From Aquabacterium olei (lineage in GTDB: Bacteria > Pseudomonadota > Gammaproteobacteria > Burkholderiales > Burkholderiaceae_C), in NCBI RefSeq assembly GCF_003100395.1, contig NZ_CP029210.1, forward strand, positions 2,418,001-2,482,000: DNA of 64,000 nucleotides. The letters are read 5' to 3'. The position numbers and the translations under genes were made by a program. Numbering within the stretch: the stretch's first letter is position 1; each line of letters opens with the position of its first letter. Shown piece by piece: positions 46,266 through 54,656 of this stretch. The notes below the pieces were generated by a model. It was not told the DNA's origin, made no database searches, and was given only the letters and a program-made list of their open reading frames with translations.

Positions 46266-47159
46266 TCAGCGGCGGGCCCGCAGTTCGGAATACAGATAGG
46301 GCACGACGATGGCGGCGACGGTGGCCAGCATCACGGTGGCCGAGGCCGCCCCCAGGCCGATCTGGCCGCGGGTGAAGGACATCGCGTACATGAAGGTCGC
46401 GGGCACGTCGGACGCATAGCCCGGGCCGCCGGCGGTCAGCGCCATCACCAGGTCGAAGCTCTTGATCGCCAGGTGGGCCAGCACCATCAGCGTCGAGAAG
46501 AAGACGGGGCGCAGGCTGGGCACGATGATGCGCCAGTAGATGCGCGGCAAGGTGGCGCCATCGACCTGGGCCGCCTTGATGATGCTGTCGTCGATGCCGC
46601 GCAGACCGGCCAGGAACAGCGCCATCACGAAGCCGGCGCTCTGCCACACCCCGGCGATGACCACGCAGTAGATGGCGTAGTCGGGGTCGACCAGCCAGCC
46701 GAAGGTGAAGTTCTCGAAGCCCCATTGCTGCATGAGGTTCTCGATGCCCAGACCCGGGTTCAGGATCCACTTCCAGGCCGTGCCGGTGACGATGAACGAG
46801 ATCGCCATCGGGTAGAGGTAAACCGTCCGCAGAAAGCCCTCGGCCCGGATCTTCTGATCGAGCAGGATGGCGAGGAACAGGCCGATCGCCATGCCGAATC
46901 CGATGAACAGCGCGCTGAACACCCACAGGTTCTTGAGCGCCACCATCCAGCGCTCGCTCTCGAACAGCAGCTCGTATTGCGCCAGCCCCACGAACTCGTA
47001 GTTGGGCAGCAGGCGCGAAGCCGACACCGAGAGGTAGCCGTTCCAGATCATCAGACCATAGATGAACAGCATCGCGACGAGGAAAGACGGCGCCAGCACC
47101 AGCTTGGGGAGCCAGTGTGTGCGCGGCTTGTGGATCGTGGGGGTGGCGGGTCGGGTCAT
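46266..47159 (-). CDS. gtsB: Sugar ABC transporter permease (GtsB/MalF type)
   Basis: 297-aa inner-membrane permease, about six TM segments, with the EAA loop SIIKAAQVDGATLPRIYWRI. Partner of the next permease; together they form the channel of the importer. The N-terminal 20 residues are cytoplasmic and basic. The gene starts 136 nt after the binding-protein gene, an interval that holds two hairpins (listed separately), as is common between a binding-protein gene and its permeases. Confidence 0.86.
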   Translation of the reverse strand: MTRPATPTIHKPRTHWLPKLVLAPSFLVAMLFIYGLMIWNGYLSVSASRLLPNYEFVGLAQYELLFESERWMVALKNLWVFSALFIGFGMAIGLFLAILLDQKIRAEGFLRTVYLYPMAISFIVTGTAWKWILNPGLGIENLMQQWGFENFTFGWLVDPDYAIYCVVIAGVWQSAGFVMALFLAGLRGIDDSIIKAAQVDGATLPRIYWRIIVPSLRPVFFSTLMVLAHLAIKSFDLVMALTAGGPGYASDVPATFMYAMSFTRGQIGLGAASATVMLATVAAIVVPYLYSELRARR

Positions 47160-47240
47160 GTCGGCGACATCCCTTCAGAAAGAACAGGCAAAAGAAAGGG
47201 CCGCCCATGCGCGAACAACATCGGCATGGGGGCAAGGGGC

Positions 47241-47284
47241 CAGGGCCGCTCGTGACGGCCCTGCCCTTCGCATCGCGTGATGCG
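47241..47284 (-). promoter_or_regulatory. Two intercistronic hairpins between the binding-protein and permease genes
   Basis: CAGGGCCG (47241-47248) / CGGCCCTG (47256-47263) form a perfect 8-bp stem with a 7-nt loop, extended by an imperfect AAGGG/CCCTT. Next to it CGCATC (47269-47274) / GATGCG (47279-47284) form a 6-bp stem with a 4-nt loop. No T-run. Such structures after binding-protein genes often protect the upstream mRNA so the binding protein is made in excess; the role here is inferred by analogy. Confidence 0.6.
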
Positions 47285-47295
47285 GCTTGCTCGGT

Positions 47296-48557
47296 TTACT
47301 TGGTGCGTGCGGCGGCGGCGATCTTGTCCATGGCCTGGGCCACGGTCATGCGGTCGCTGTTCCAGAAGTTGGACACCGCGTCCTTGATCGCACCTTCAGC
47401 GGCCGACGACACGGCCATGCCATGGGCAATCGACGGCACCAGCGTGTTGGTCTTGGCCGTCTCGACAAAGTCCTTGGAAGACTGCTTGGCGCAGTCGTCG
47501 AACTTGTCCATGTTCTGCCCCAGGCGCACCGGGATCGAACCCTTGTTCAGGTTGAAGACCTCCTGAAACTCGGGCGACATGACGGCTGCCGCGAGGTCCT
47601 TCTGGGCCTTGACGTTCGCCTCGTTCTTCAGCTTGAACAGCGCGAACGAGTCGATGTTGAAGGTGAAGGCCTTGGCGGTGCCGGGGGCGGCCGTGCAGAT
47701 GAAGTCGACGCCCGGCTTCTTGCCGGCCGAGATGAACTCGCCCTTGGCCCAGTCGCCCATCAGCTGCATGCCTGCCTCGCCACGGATCACCATGGCCGTG
47801 GCCAGGTTCCAGTCGCGGCCCGGGGCGTTCTTGTCGGTATAGCTCTTCACGCGCTTGAACGTGGTGAGCACCTTGGTCATGGTCTCGCTCTTGAGCGTGG
47901 CCTGGTCCAGCTGCACCAGCGCCTTCTTGTAGAACTCGGTGCCCCCCACACCCAGCGCCACCGCCTCGAAGGTGGTGAAGTCCTGCCAGTTCTGGCCACC
48001 GTGGGCCACGGGGATGATGCCGGCGGCCTTCAGTTTTTCAGCGGCTGCAAAGAACTCGTCCCAGTTGGTCGGCACCTTGGCACCGGCCTTCTTGAAGGCT
48101 TCCGGGTTGGCCCACAGCCAGTTGACGCGGTGCACGTTGACCGGCACGGCCACGTACTTGCCCTTGTACTTCATGATGTTGCCCACGACGGGGGCAGCAG
48201 CTTGTCCCACTGGTTGGTGGCGGCCACGTCCGACATGTCGGCCAGCACACCTTCCTGCGCCCACTCCTGCAGGGACGGTCCCTTGATCTGGGCCGCGGCC
48301 GGTGCGTTGCCCGACACGACGCGCGACTTCAGCACCGTCATGGCCGAGTCCCCGCCGCCGCCAGCGACCGCAAAGTCCTTCCAGCTGTGGCCCTTGGCCT
48401 GCAGCGTGGCCTGCAGCGACTTGGCCGCCTTGGCTTCGCCGCCCGAGGTCCACCAGTGCAGCACTTCGACTTCGCCGGCCTGCGCGGCCAGGACGGTCAC
48501 CATCGAGGCGGCGACCACGGCACCCGCGCGCAGCGCGAACATCATCTTCTTCGACAT
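47296..48557 (-). pseudogene. gtsA: Glucose-type ABC solute-binding protein, interrupted by a 1-nt frameshift
   Basis: Two frames together encode one full binding protein. The 5' part (from ATG 48557, AAGGAGA 7 nt upstream) gives a signal peptide ending [19 protein letters not shown] and runs to NQWDKLLPP before shifting into SWATS and a stop at about 48171. The 3' part resumes in the other frame at [18 protein letters not shown] and ends at 47296. Adding one base to the run of five G at 48190-48194 (C in the gene) restores [14 protein letters not shown] and an open frame of 420 codons, matching the family length. The restored protein closely resembles Pseudomonas GtsA ([41 protein letters not shown]). 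Whether the lesion is real, a phase-variable homopolymer or a sequence error cannot be told here. Confidence 0.85.
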
Positions 48558-48632
48558 GGGGCGTCTCCTTCTCGTCAACGAGGGATCTGTGTGTGTTTGA
48601 GGATCAACGGGCGTGCAGCGCGGCGCCTCACA

Positions 48633-48665
48633 AACCGTTAATGAATTATTAATACATTAACGGTT
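48633..48665. promoter_or_regulatory. AT-rich 11-bp inverted repeat between gtsA and the kinase gene
   Basis: AACCGTTAATG (48633-48643) and CATTAACGGTT (48655-48665) are perfect reverse complements around an 11-nt A/T-only centre. It stands out in a GC-rich genome and lies 76-108 nt upstream of the gtsA start. It is a good candidate for an operator or promoter-proximal regulator site; as a terminator for the kinase gene it lacks a T-run. Confidence 0.6.
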
Positions 48666-48685
48666 CTTGAATCCAGGGGTCTTCC

Positions 48686-50158
48686 CTAGGTTCGCGCGCG
48701 AACCGGCAGGCTGACCCGCACACGCAGACCGTGCGGCACCACGTTGTACAGCGAGACGCTGCCCCCATGCTGAAGGATGATTTCCCGGACGATGGCCAGC
48801 CCCAGGCCGCAGCCCGTGCCGTCGTTGCTGCCACGCACGAAGCGCTCGAACACTCGCGCGTGATCGGCCGTCGGGATGCCGGGGCCGTTGTCCTCCACCT
48901 CTATCACCACCTGCTCGCCTTCGCGGCGGGTGCGCACGGTGACGATGCTGCCGCGCCCGGCATACCGCATCGCGTTGTCGATGAGGTTCACCAGCGCCTC
49001 GCGCAGCAGCAAGGGGTTGCCAATCACCACCAGATCGGTGTCTGCGCGGCCGTCACCCTCAGGCGACTCCAGCTCGTCACACCCCAGGTCCACGCCCATC
49101 TGCAGCGCGCGGGGCACCATCTCGGCCGTGAGCTCGCGCGCCAGCGGGCCGACGGGCACGGGCACCTGCCCCTGCTTCATCGCCGATTCGGGCTCGGCCC
49201 GCGCCAGCGTCAGCAACTGGTTCACCAGGTGGGCACTGCGCATGGCACTGGCCCGCACGCGCTCGAGCCGGGCGCGCAGCTGCGGCTCCTGGGCGGCTTC
49301 CAGCGCCAGCTCGGCCTGGGACTTCACGCCCGCCAGCGGGGTGCGAAGCTGGTGGGCCGCGTCGCTGATGAAGCGCTTCTGTGCCTCGACGTTGCGCCGC
49401 ACCGAAGCCAGCAGGCTGTTGAGCGCCATCACCAGCGCGTGAACCTCGGCGGGCGCCGCCGTCATGCGGATGGGATTGAGGTCGTTCGGATGACGGTCTT
49501 CCACCAGCCGGCGCAGCCGCGACAGCGGCGCCAGGCCCGCCCGGATGCCGGCCCAGACGATCAGGGTCATCAGCACGATGAGCCCGGACAGCGGCAAGGC
49601 CGTGTCGATCAGAATGCGCCGGGCCAGGGCCTCTCGGCTGGCCCGGCTCTTGGCCACCTGCACCAGCAGGCGTTCCTAGCCGCCTTCACCGTAAGGCAGC
49701 AGCAGCGCGGCCACACGCACGCGCGTCTCGCGCACGGTGGCGTCGTAGAAATAGGGTTCATCGTTTTCCAGCTGAACGCGCTCGGACGGCGGCGGCAGTT
49801 GCTGGTTGCCGAGAATGAACCGGCCGGGCGGCGTGCTGACCATGTAGTAGACCGTGTCGTCGGGGTCGGTCTCGATGATGTCGCGGGCCGCCCGCGGGAA
49901 GTCAATCAGCAGACCGTTGTCGATCGGCTTGACCTGACGGGCGAGCGCACGCGAGGTCTGGAACAGACTGCGATCGACCACCTGGTTGGCGTAATTGGAC
50001 GCCACGCTGTAGGTCACGAACGCCCCCACCAGCCACAACACCAACTGTGGCAGCACGATCCACCAAAGAAGCTGACGGCTCAGCGGGCTGCCGACCCGCA
50101 GGTCGACCGCCTCGGCGCGGTCATCGTCCGTCGGACCGGGCAAGGGGGAATCGCGCAC
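48686..50158 (-). pseudogene. TctE/QseC-type sensor histidine kinase, interrupted by an in-frame TAG
   Basis: From GTG 50158 the frame gives a cytoplasmic start, TM1 (LLWWIVLPQLVLWLVGAF), and a periplasmic domain with AARDIIETDPDDTVYYMVS, then meets TAG at codon 161 (49676-49678) after LLLPYGEGG. The same frame continues at once as ERLLVQVAKSRASREALAR, which is the expected end of the 2CSK_N sensor domain, then TM2, a HAMP-like linker, HisKA (DAAHQLRTPLAG) and HATPase (NLIDNAMRYAG, DNGPGIP, GCGLGLAIV). A single substitution would restore 490 codons. No frame change is involved. It lies 12 nt after its response-regulator gene. Without suppression the two parts would be a truncated sensor and, from an internal GTG, a transmitter fragment. 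Confidence 0.87.
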
Positions 50159-50170
50159 GGCGCCCTGCCG

Positions 50171-50839
50171 TCAGGCCTGCAGTTCGAGCAGGTAGCCCAG
50201 CCCGCGCACCGTGCGGATCGACACGCCCGAGGGCTCGAGCTTGCGACGCAGCCGGTGGATGTAGACCTCGATGGAACTGGGGCCGCCCTGGTTGCGATCC
50301 AGATCCCAGGCCTGTGCAATCTCGTCCTTGGTCACCACCTTGTCACGCTGGGTGAGCAACAAGTCGAGCAACTCCCACTCTCGCGGTGACAACTCCACCG
50401 GCTCACCGTCGACGACGGCGCGACGCGCCTCGCGGTCAAAGCTCAGTGCGCCCAGGGACACGGTGCTGCCTGCCTGGGGTTTGAAGCGTCGCAGCAGCGC
50501 ACGAATCCGCGCCTCGAGCTCGGGAAAGTCGAAGGGCTTGGTCAGGTAGTCATCGGCCCCGGCATTGAGGCCGGCCACGCGGTGTTCCAGCCCGTCAAGG
50601 GCCGTGAGGATGAGGATGGGCAACGCCGGCTTCACCTCGCGCACGGCCTTCAGCACGCTCAGGCCATCGAGTTTCGGCAACCCGAGGTCCAGCACCGCCA
50701 CATCGAAGGGCTGGGAAGTAAGTGCTTCAAGCGCGGTACGCCCGTCGGCCGCCACCTCGGTCTGGAACCCGGCATTGCCGAGCTGTTCGGCCAGGGCATC
50801 GGCCAGGATGTCGTCGTCTTCAGCAAGCAGGACACGCAT
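50171..50839 (-). CDS. OmpR/PhoB-family response regulator (TctD/QseB type)
   Basis: 222 aa. Receiver domain with EDDD, phospho-Asp in VAVLDLGLPKLDG and the Lys of LTKPFDFPE; C-terminal winged helix with ELSPREWELLDLLL and the recognition region SSIEVYIHRLRRKLE. The start MRVLLAEDDD is conserved, although GAGGG abuts the ATG rather than standing off from it. It is followed by the interrupted kinase and then the sugar transporter on the same strand, so control of that transporter is likely, as for GltR in Pseudomonas. Divergence from that protein cannot be judged without alignment. Confidence 0.92.
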   Translation of the reverse strand: MRVLLAEDDDILADALAEQLGNAGFQTEVAADGRTALEALTSQPFDVAVLDLGLPKLDGLSVLKAVREVKPALPILILTALDGLEHRVAGLNAGADDYLTKPFDFPELEARIRALLRRFKPQAGSTVSLGALSFDREARRAVVDGEPVELSPREWELLDLLLTQRDKVVTKDEIAQAWDLDRNQGGPSSIEVYIHRLRRKLEPSGVSIRTVRGLGYLLELQA

Positions 50840-50859
50840 CCCTCAAGCATACGAGAGTT

Positions 50860-53400
50860 TCAATCGCGTCCGTCGCGCACGAACCAGTATCGGGCGGTGG
50901 TGTCGCGCCAGCAACTCCCGCGCAAGGCGGTGCTGTCCCACGTCCATGCGCCACAGGCTGGCGTGCCCCGGACGGCGATGCCGTGCTGGGTATAGCGCTG
51001 CATCACGCCAGGAGACGGGTGCCCGTACGCATTGCGGCGGCCGACCTGCACCACGGCTTCGCGGGGCTGCACGGCCTTCAACAGGGCCTCGCCCGACGAG
51101 CCCGCGCTGCCATGATGCGGCACCACCAGCACGGTGCTGCTCAGTGCGTTGGCGCCATGTCGCGCCACCAGGGCGCGCTCCTCGGCGTGGCCAATGTCAC
51201 CGGTGAGCAGCAGCGAGGCGGCGGCCGGGCCCGCGCCCGCCGGGACACTGACCTTCAGCACGCACGAGTGTGCGTTGCCGTCGCCGCGCCGGCCATCAAA
51301 ACGATCAGGTCGCGGCGCGAACGGGTGCAGCACCTCGAAACGGACGCCGTCCCAGGTCCACACCTGGCCCGCTTCACACGGTCTCGCCTCGGGACGTGGA
51401 CCGGATGCCTCCCGCGAGGGTGTCAGCAGCGGGTGGCCTGCGGGCAGGCTGTGGTGCAAGGTCATCACCGGCACCCCGCCGAGCACGGCACGCGCACCAC
51501 CGGCATGGTCCGCGTCCTCGTGGCTGAGCATCAGCGTGTCGAGCTGCGCCACACCGAGCGCCCGCAGCAAGGGCAGCACCACCCGCTCGCCCGCATCGTG
51601 CTCGCGGCCCATGGCAGGGCCGGCGTCGAACAACAAGGCGTGGCGCGCTGTGCGCACCAGCACCGCACTGCCCTGCCCCACGTCGGCGGCCACCACCTGG
51701 AAGCCGTGCGCCGGCGGCGGCAGCACCCGCCACGCCGGTGGCAACCACGCCAGCGGCAACAGCAAGGGGCCGAGCAGCAGCTTCAGCCGCCAGGGCCACG
51801 GCCGCAGGCACAGCATGCCTGCGGCCACCATGCCAACCGTGAGCCCCAGCGGCATCTCGGGCGACGACCAGGTGGCATGGGGCACCTCGGCGAGCCAACC
51901 CAGAACCGAGCGCATCCCGTCCACCCCGTGCGCCGCCAGCACCCAGACCGGCGACCACACGACGCCGAGCAGGGCCATCGGCGTGATCAGCAAGGTGAAC
52001 ACCGGGATGGCCACCAGGTTCGCCACCAGACCGATCAGCGAAAACTGCTGAAAGCACGCCAGGGTGACCGGCGCCAGCGACAAGGTCACGAGCACCTGCA
52101 CGCGAAGCAGTTCGCGGCCCTGCGCCCACAGTGCCTGAGCACGGCGCCGTGATGGCCTGGCCGGCCGGGCATCGGGTCCGTTCGGCGGCGAGCCAGCCTC
52201 CTTGTCGGGCTCCGGTTCCCGGCCCGGTTGGCGGGCAGAGCCATCGTTCATCAACACGGCCACCGCCACGAACGACAGCCAGAACCCAGCCTGGCGCCAC
52301 GCCCAGGGCTCGAACGCCAGCACGCCGGCCGCGGCCCACAGGCACACCAGGGGCCACGGCCAGCGGCGCGCCCCGCTGCGCAACAGGGAGACGATCAGCA
52401 GCATCCACACGGTGCGCTGCGCGGGCAGCCCCCAGCCGGCCAGCACGGCATAGCCGGCAGCGCCCGCCACCCCCACCCAGCGGGCCACCTCGGGTGCAGG
52501 CCACCGCAACGCCAGGGCAGGCACGCGGCCCCACAGCCGGCGAACCAGCCAGGCCACCAACCAGCCACATATCACGACGTGCGTGCCACTGATGGCCACC
52601 ACGTGCGCCACGCCCGTCTGGCGGAAAATGGCCCAGTCATCCCGCTCGATGGCAGATTGGTCCCCCACCGCCAGCCCGGCGAGCACCCCCGCGCTGGCCG
52701 GGTTGTCCACCGCCTGCGCGATGGCCTCGCGCACCGCATGGCGGGCGCGCTCCACCCATCCAGCCGACCACCCTTCGGCCGCCGCCATGCGAACGGGCGC
52801 CTCCGGCCTGGCCCGCACCGACGCCACGGCCCTCACACCGCGCGCGAACGGGCCCAGCTCCGCATCGTGGCCGCCCGGGTTGGCCAGACCGTCCGGCGCA
52901 CGCACCCGGGCTCGCAGTTGCCAGACCTCGCCGGAACGCAATGCGGTCATGGCCAGACCCTCGGGCACCTGCAGCTGAAGCCGCTGAAACGGCCGCTTTC
53001 GCGCGGGCCGTGCACCGGGGCACCCCTGTTCCTCGGCGCCCAGCAGGATGGCATCCACGCGCACACCCCAGGCCGTGCGGGCCGGCAAACCGTCGATCTG
53101 CACGCACAGCGACACCTCACGCCCCTGCCAGCCGGACGGCACGGCTTCCGCCAGCCGCGCTGTGGCCCGCATCCCGGTGAGACCCCAGCCCAGCAACAAG
53201 GCGGCCGCCACACACGCGGCCCCCCGCCCCAGCCAGTACGGCGGACGCCGCGTTGCCCAGACGGCGAAGGCCATCAGCCCCACCGCCACAGCCATGGCCA
53301 GCGCGTGCACGGCAGGCGACGACACGGTGCGCTGCGCCAGCTGGATCGCCGTGCCGGCCACCCACGCGAGCGGACACAGCCACGCCAGCGACCAGCCCAT
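50860..53400 (-). CDS. comEC: DNA internalisation competence protein ComEC/Rec2
   Basis: An inner-membrane channel for single-stranded DNA uptake, 846 aa from ATG 53400. N-terminal TM segments and a soluble OB-like region (about 80-230), the Competence domain with AGLAVGDQSAI and VAISGTHVVICGW followed by many TM segments, and a C-terminal metallo-beta-lactamase-like domain (DVGQGSAVLVRT, LSHEDADHAGG, VPHHGSAGSS). The HxDxDH pattern in HEDADH suggests the metal site is kept. The frame is open upstream to 53757; GTG-free ATG 53502 is an alternative, but the family begins near MGWSLAWLCPLAW. Other competence genes are not in the window. It ends 20 nt before the response-regulator start on the same strand. 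Confidence 0.92.
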   Translation of the reverse strand: MGWSLAWLCPLAWVAGTAIQLAQRTVSSPAVHALAMAVAVGLMAFAVWATRRPPYWLGRGAACVAAALLLGWGLTGMRATARLAEAVPSGWQGREVSLCVQIDGLPARTAWGVRVDAILLGAEEQGCPGARPARKRPFQRLQLQVPEGLAMTALRSGEVWQLRARVRAPDGLANPGGHDAELGPFARGVRAVASVRARPEAPVRMAAAEGWSAGWVERARHAVREAIAQAVDNPASAGVLAGLAVGDQSAIERDDWAIFRQTGVAHVVAISGTHVVICGWLVAWLVRRLWGRVPALALRWPAPEVARWVGVAGAAGYAVLAGWGLPAQRTVWMLLIVSLLRSGARRWPWPLVCLWAAAGVLAFEPWAWRQAGFWLSFVAVAVLMNDGSARQPGREPEPDKEAGSPPNGPDARPARPSRRRAQALWAQGRELLRVQVLVTLSLAPVTLACFQQFSLIGLVANLVAIPVFTLLITPMALLGVVWSPVWVLAAHGVDGMRSVLGWLAEVPHATWSSPEMPLGLTVGMVAAGMLCLRPWPWRLKLLLGPLLLPLAWLPPAWRVLPPPAHGFQVVAADVGQGSAVLVRTARHALLFDAGPAMGREHDAGERVVLPLLRALGVAQLDTLMLSHEDADHAGGARAVLGGVPVMTLHHSLPAGHPLLTPSREASGPRPEARPCEAGQVWTWDGVRFEVLHPFAPRPDRFDGRRGDGNAHSCVLKVSVPAGAGPAAASLLLTGDIGHAEERALVARHGANALSSTVLVVPHHGSAGSSGEALLKAVQPREAVVQVGRRNAYGHPSPGVMQRYTQHGIAVRGTPACGAWTWDSTALRGSCWRDTTARYWFVRDGRD

Positions 53401-53701
53401 CGACGCATCCACCCTGAATTCAGCCAGTCCCACGCTGCGACACCGTGATGCGGGCAACGACGTCGGGCAACGAGGCAGCACAACAGGAGGGGCGACGGGC
53501 ATGGACTGATTCAGAGCTGAGCCCGTCAGCATGGCGCCGCTGCAACGGCTTGCCCACCCCCGCACGGGGCCCCTCTGAGGGTGACTTGACCGTCGCACCA
53601 TGCCCCCGGCGGCAGGATAGAACGCCCTCATGTACCATCCCCGCCAAACGACGCGCCGCACTCGCGCGCCGGCCTCTCCTCTTCTCGTCGCCCTCGCCAT
53701 C
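53401..53701. other. comEC-ridA divergent intergenic region (301 nt)
   Basis: No convincing gene, repeat or terminator. Open frames here are short and Arg/Pro-rich as expected from GC-rich noncoding DNA. It must hold the promoters of comEC and of the RidA gene, but I see no strong -10/-35 pair. Confidence 0.5.
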
Positions 53702-54157
53702 ATGAGCATCGCCCAACGCCTTGAAGCCCTCGGCATCACCCTGCCGCCCGTGTCCATCCCCGCTGCGGCCTACGTGCCCTTCGTGCGCAGTGGCAACATG
53801 GTCTACCTGTCGGGTCACATCGCCCGCAAGGACGGCCAGGTGTGGGTCGGGCAGCTTGGCAAGAACCTGACCACCGAGGAAGGCAAGGCCGCCGCCCGTG
53901 CCGTCGCCATCGACCTGCTCGGCACGCTGAACGCCGCAGCCGGGGGGCTGGACAAGGTCGTGCGCATCGTGAAGGCCACGAGCCTGGTCAACAGCACGCC
54001 GGAGTTCACCGAGCACCACCTGGTCACCAACGGCTTCTCCGAACTGATCGGCGAGGTCTTCGGCGAAGCGGGCAAGCACGCCCGCAGCGCCTTCGGGGTG
54101 GCACAGGTCCCGCTGGGTGCCTGCGTCGAGATCGAGCTGATCGCCGAGGTGGCCTGA
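53702..54157 (+). CDS. RidA-family (YjgF/Rid) protein
   Basis: 151 aa, starting MSIAQRLEALGITLPP at ATG 53702 (frame also open from ATG 53630; no clear ribosome binding site for either). The family core is NMVYLSGHIARKDG, HARSAFGVAQVPLG and CVEIELIAEVA. RidA enzymes hydrolyse reactive enamine/imine intermediates released by PLP enzymes. This protein belongs to the longer Rid subgroup, whose substrate is less certain than for archetypal RidA; the substrate-binding Arg is plausibly the R of HARSAF. It is followed by dsbB after 4 nt. Confidence 0.9.
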   Translation: MSIAQRLEALGITLPPVSIPAAAYVPFVRSGNMVYLSGHIARKDGQVWVGQLGKNLTTEEGKAAARAVAIDLLGTLNAAAGGLDKVVRIVKATSLVNSTPEFTEHHLVTNGFSELIGEVFGEAGKHARSAFGVAQVPLGACVEIELIAEVA

Positions 54158-54161
54158 GGCC

Positions 54162-54656
54162 ATGGCGCTGATCGCTCTGCCCTCCCGCCCCCTGCTGGCC
54201 GGCCTGGGCGCCGCGTGCGCGTTGTCCGTCGGATTTGCCCTCTACGCGCAGCACCAGTGGGGCATGGAGCCCTGCCCCTGGTGCATCCTGCAGCGCATCC
54301 TGTTCGTCGCGGTGGCGGTGTTGAGCCTGGTCGGCGCAGCGCTCCCGGCCGGCTGGCCACGCCGTGCGCCGGCGCTGGGGGGCGTGCTGCTGTCCGCATC
54401 CGGCATGGCGGCCGCACTGTGGCAACACTTCGTCGCCGCCCGCACCAACTCGTGCGCCCTCACCCTGGCCGACAAAATCATCAGCGGGCTGGGCCTCGAC
54501 ACCCGCTGGCCCGAGGTCTTCGAAGTGCGCGCATCGTGTGCCGACGCCGCGGTGAACCTGATTGGCGTGCCCTTCGAGTTCTGGAGCCTGGCGCTGTTCG
54601 CCATCGCCGGTCTGGTGCTGCTGACGGTGGCCGTCACGCCTGCACGCCGTGCTTGA
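54162..54656 (+). CDS. dsbB: Disulfide bond formation protein B
   Basis: 164-aa inner-membrane quinone reductase that reoxidises DsbA. Four TM segments; first periplasmic pair CPWC (C38, C41) and a second pair (NSCAL and RASCADA), both present. Normal length. It sits 4 nt after the Rid gene and its stop lies inside the start of pabB, so the three are co-transcribed; DsbA is not in the window. Confidence 0.95.
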   Translation: MALIALPSRPLLAGLGAACALSVGFALYAQHQWGMEPCPWCILQRILFVAVAVLSLVGAALPAGWPRRAPALGGVLLSASGMAAALWQHFVAARTNSCALTLADKIISGLGLDTRWPEVFEVRASCADAAVNLIGVPFEFWSLALFAIAGLVLLTVAVTPARRA

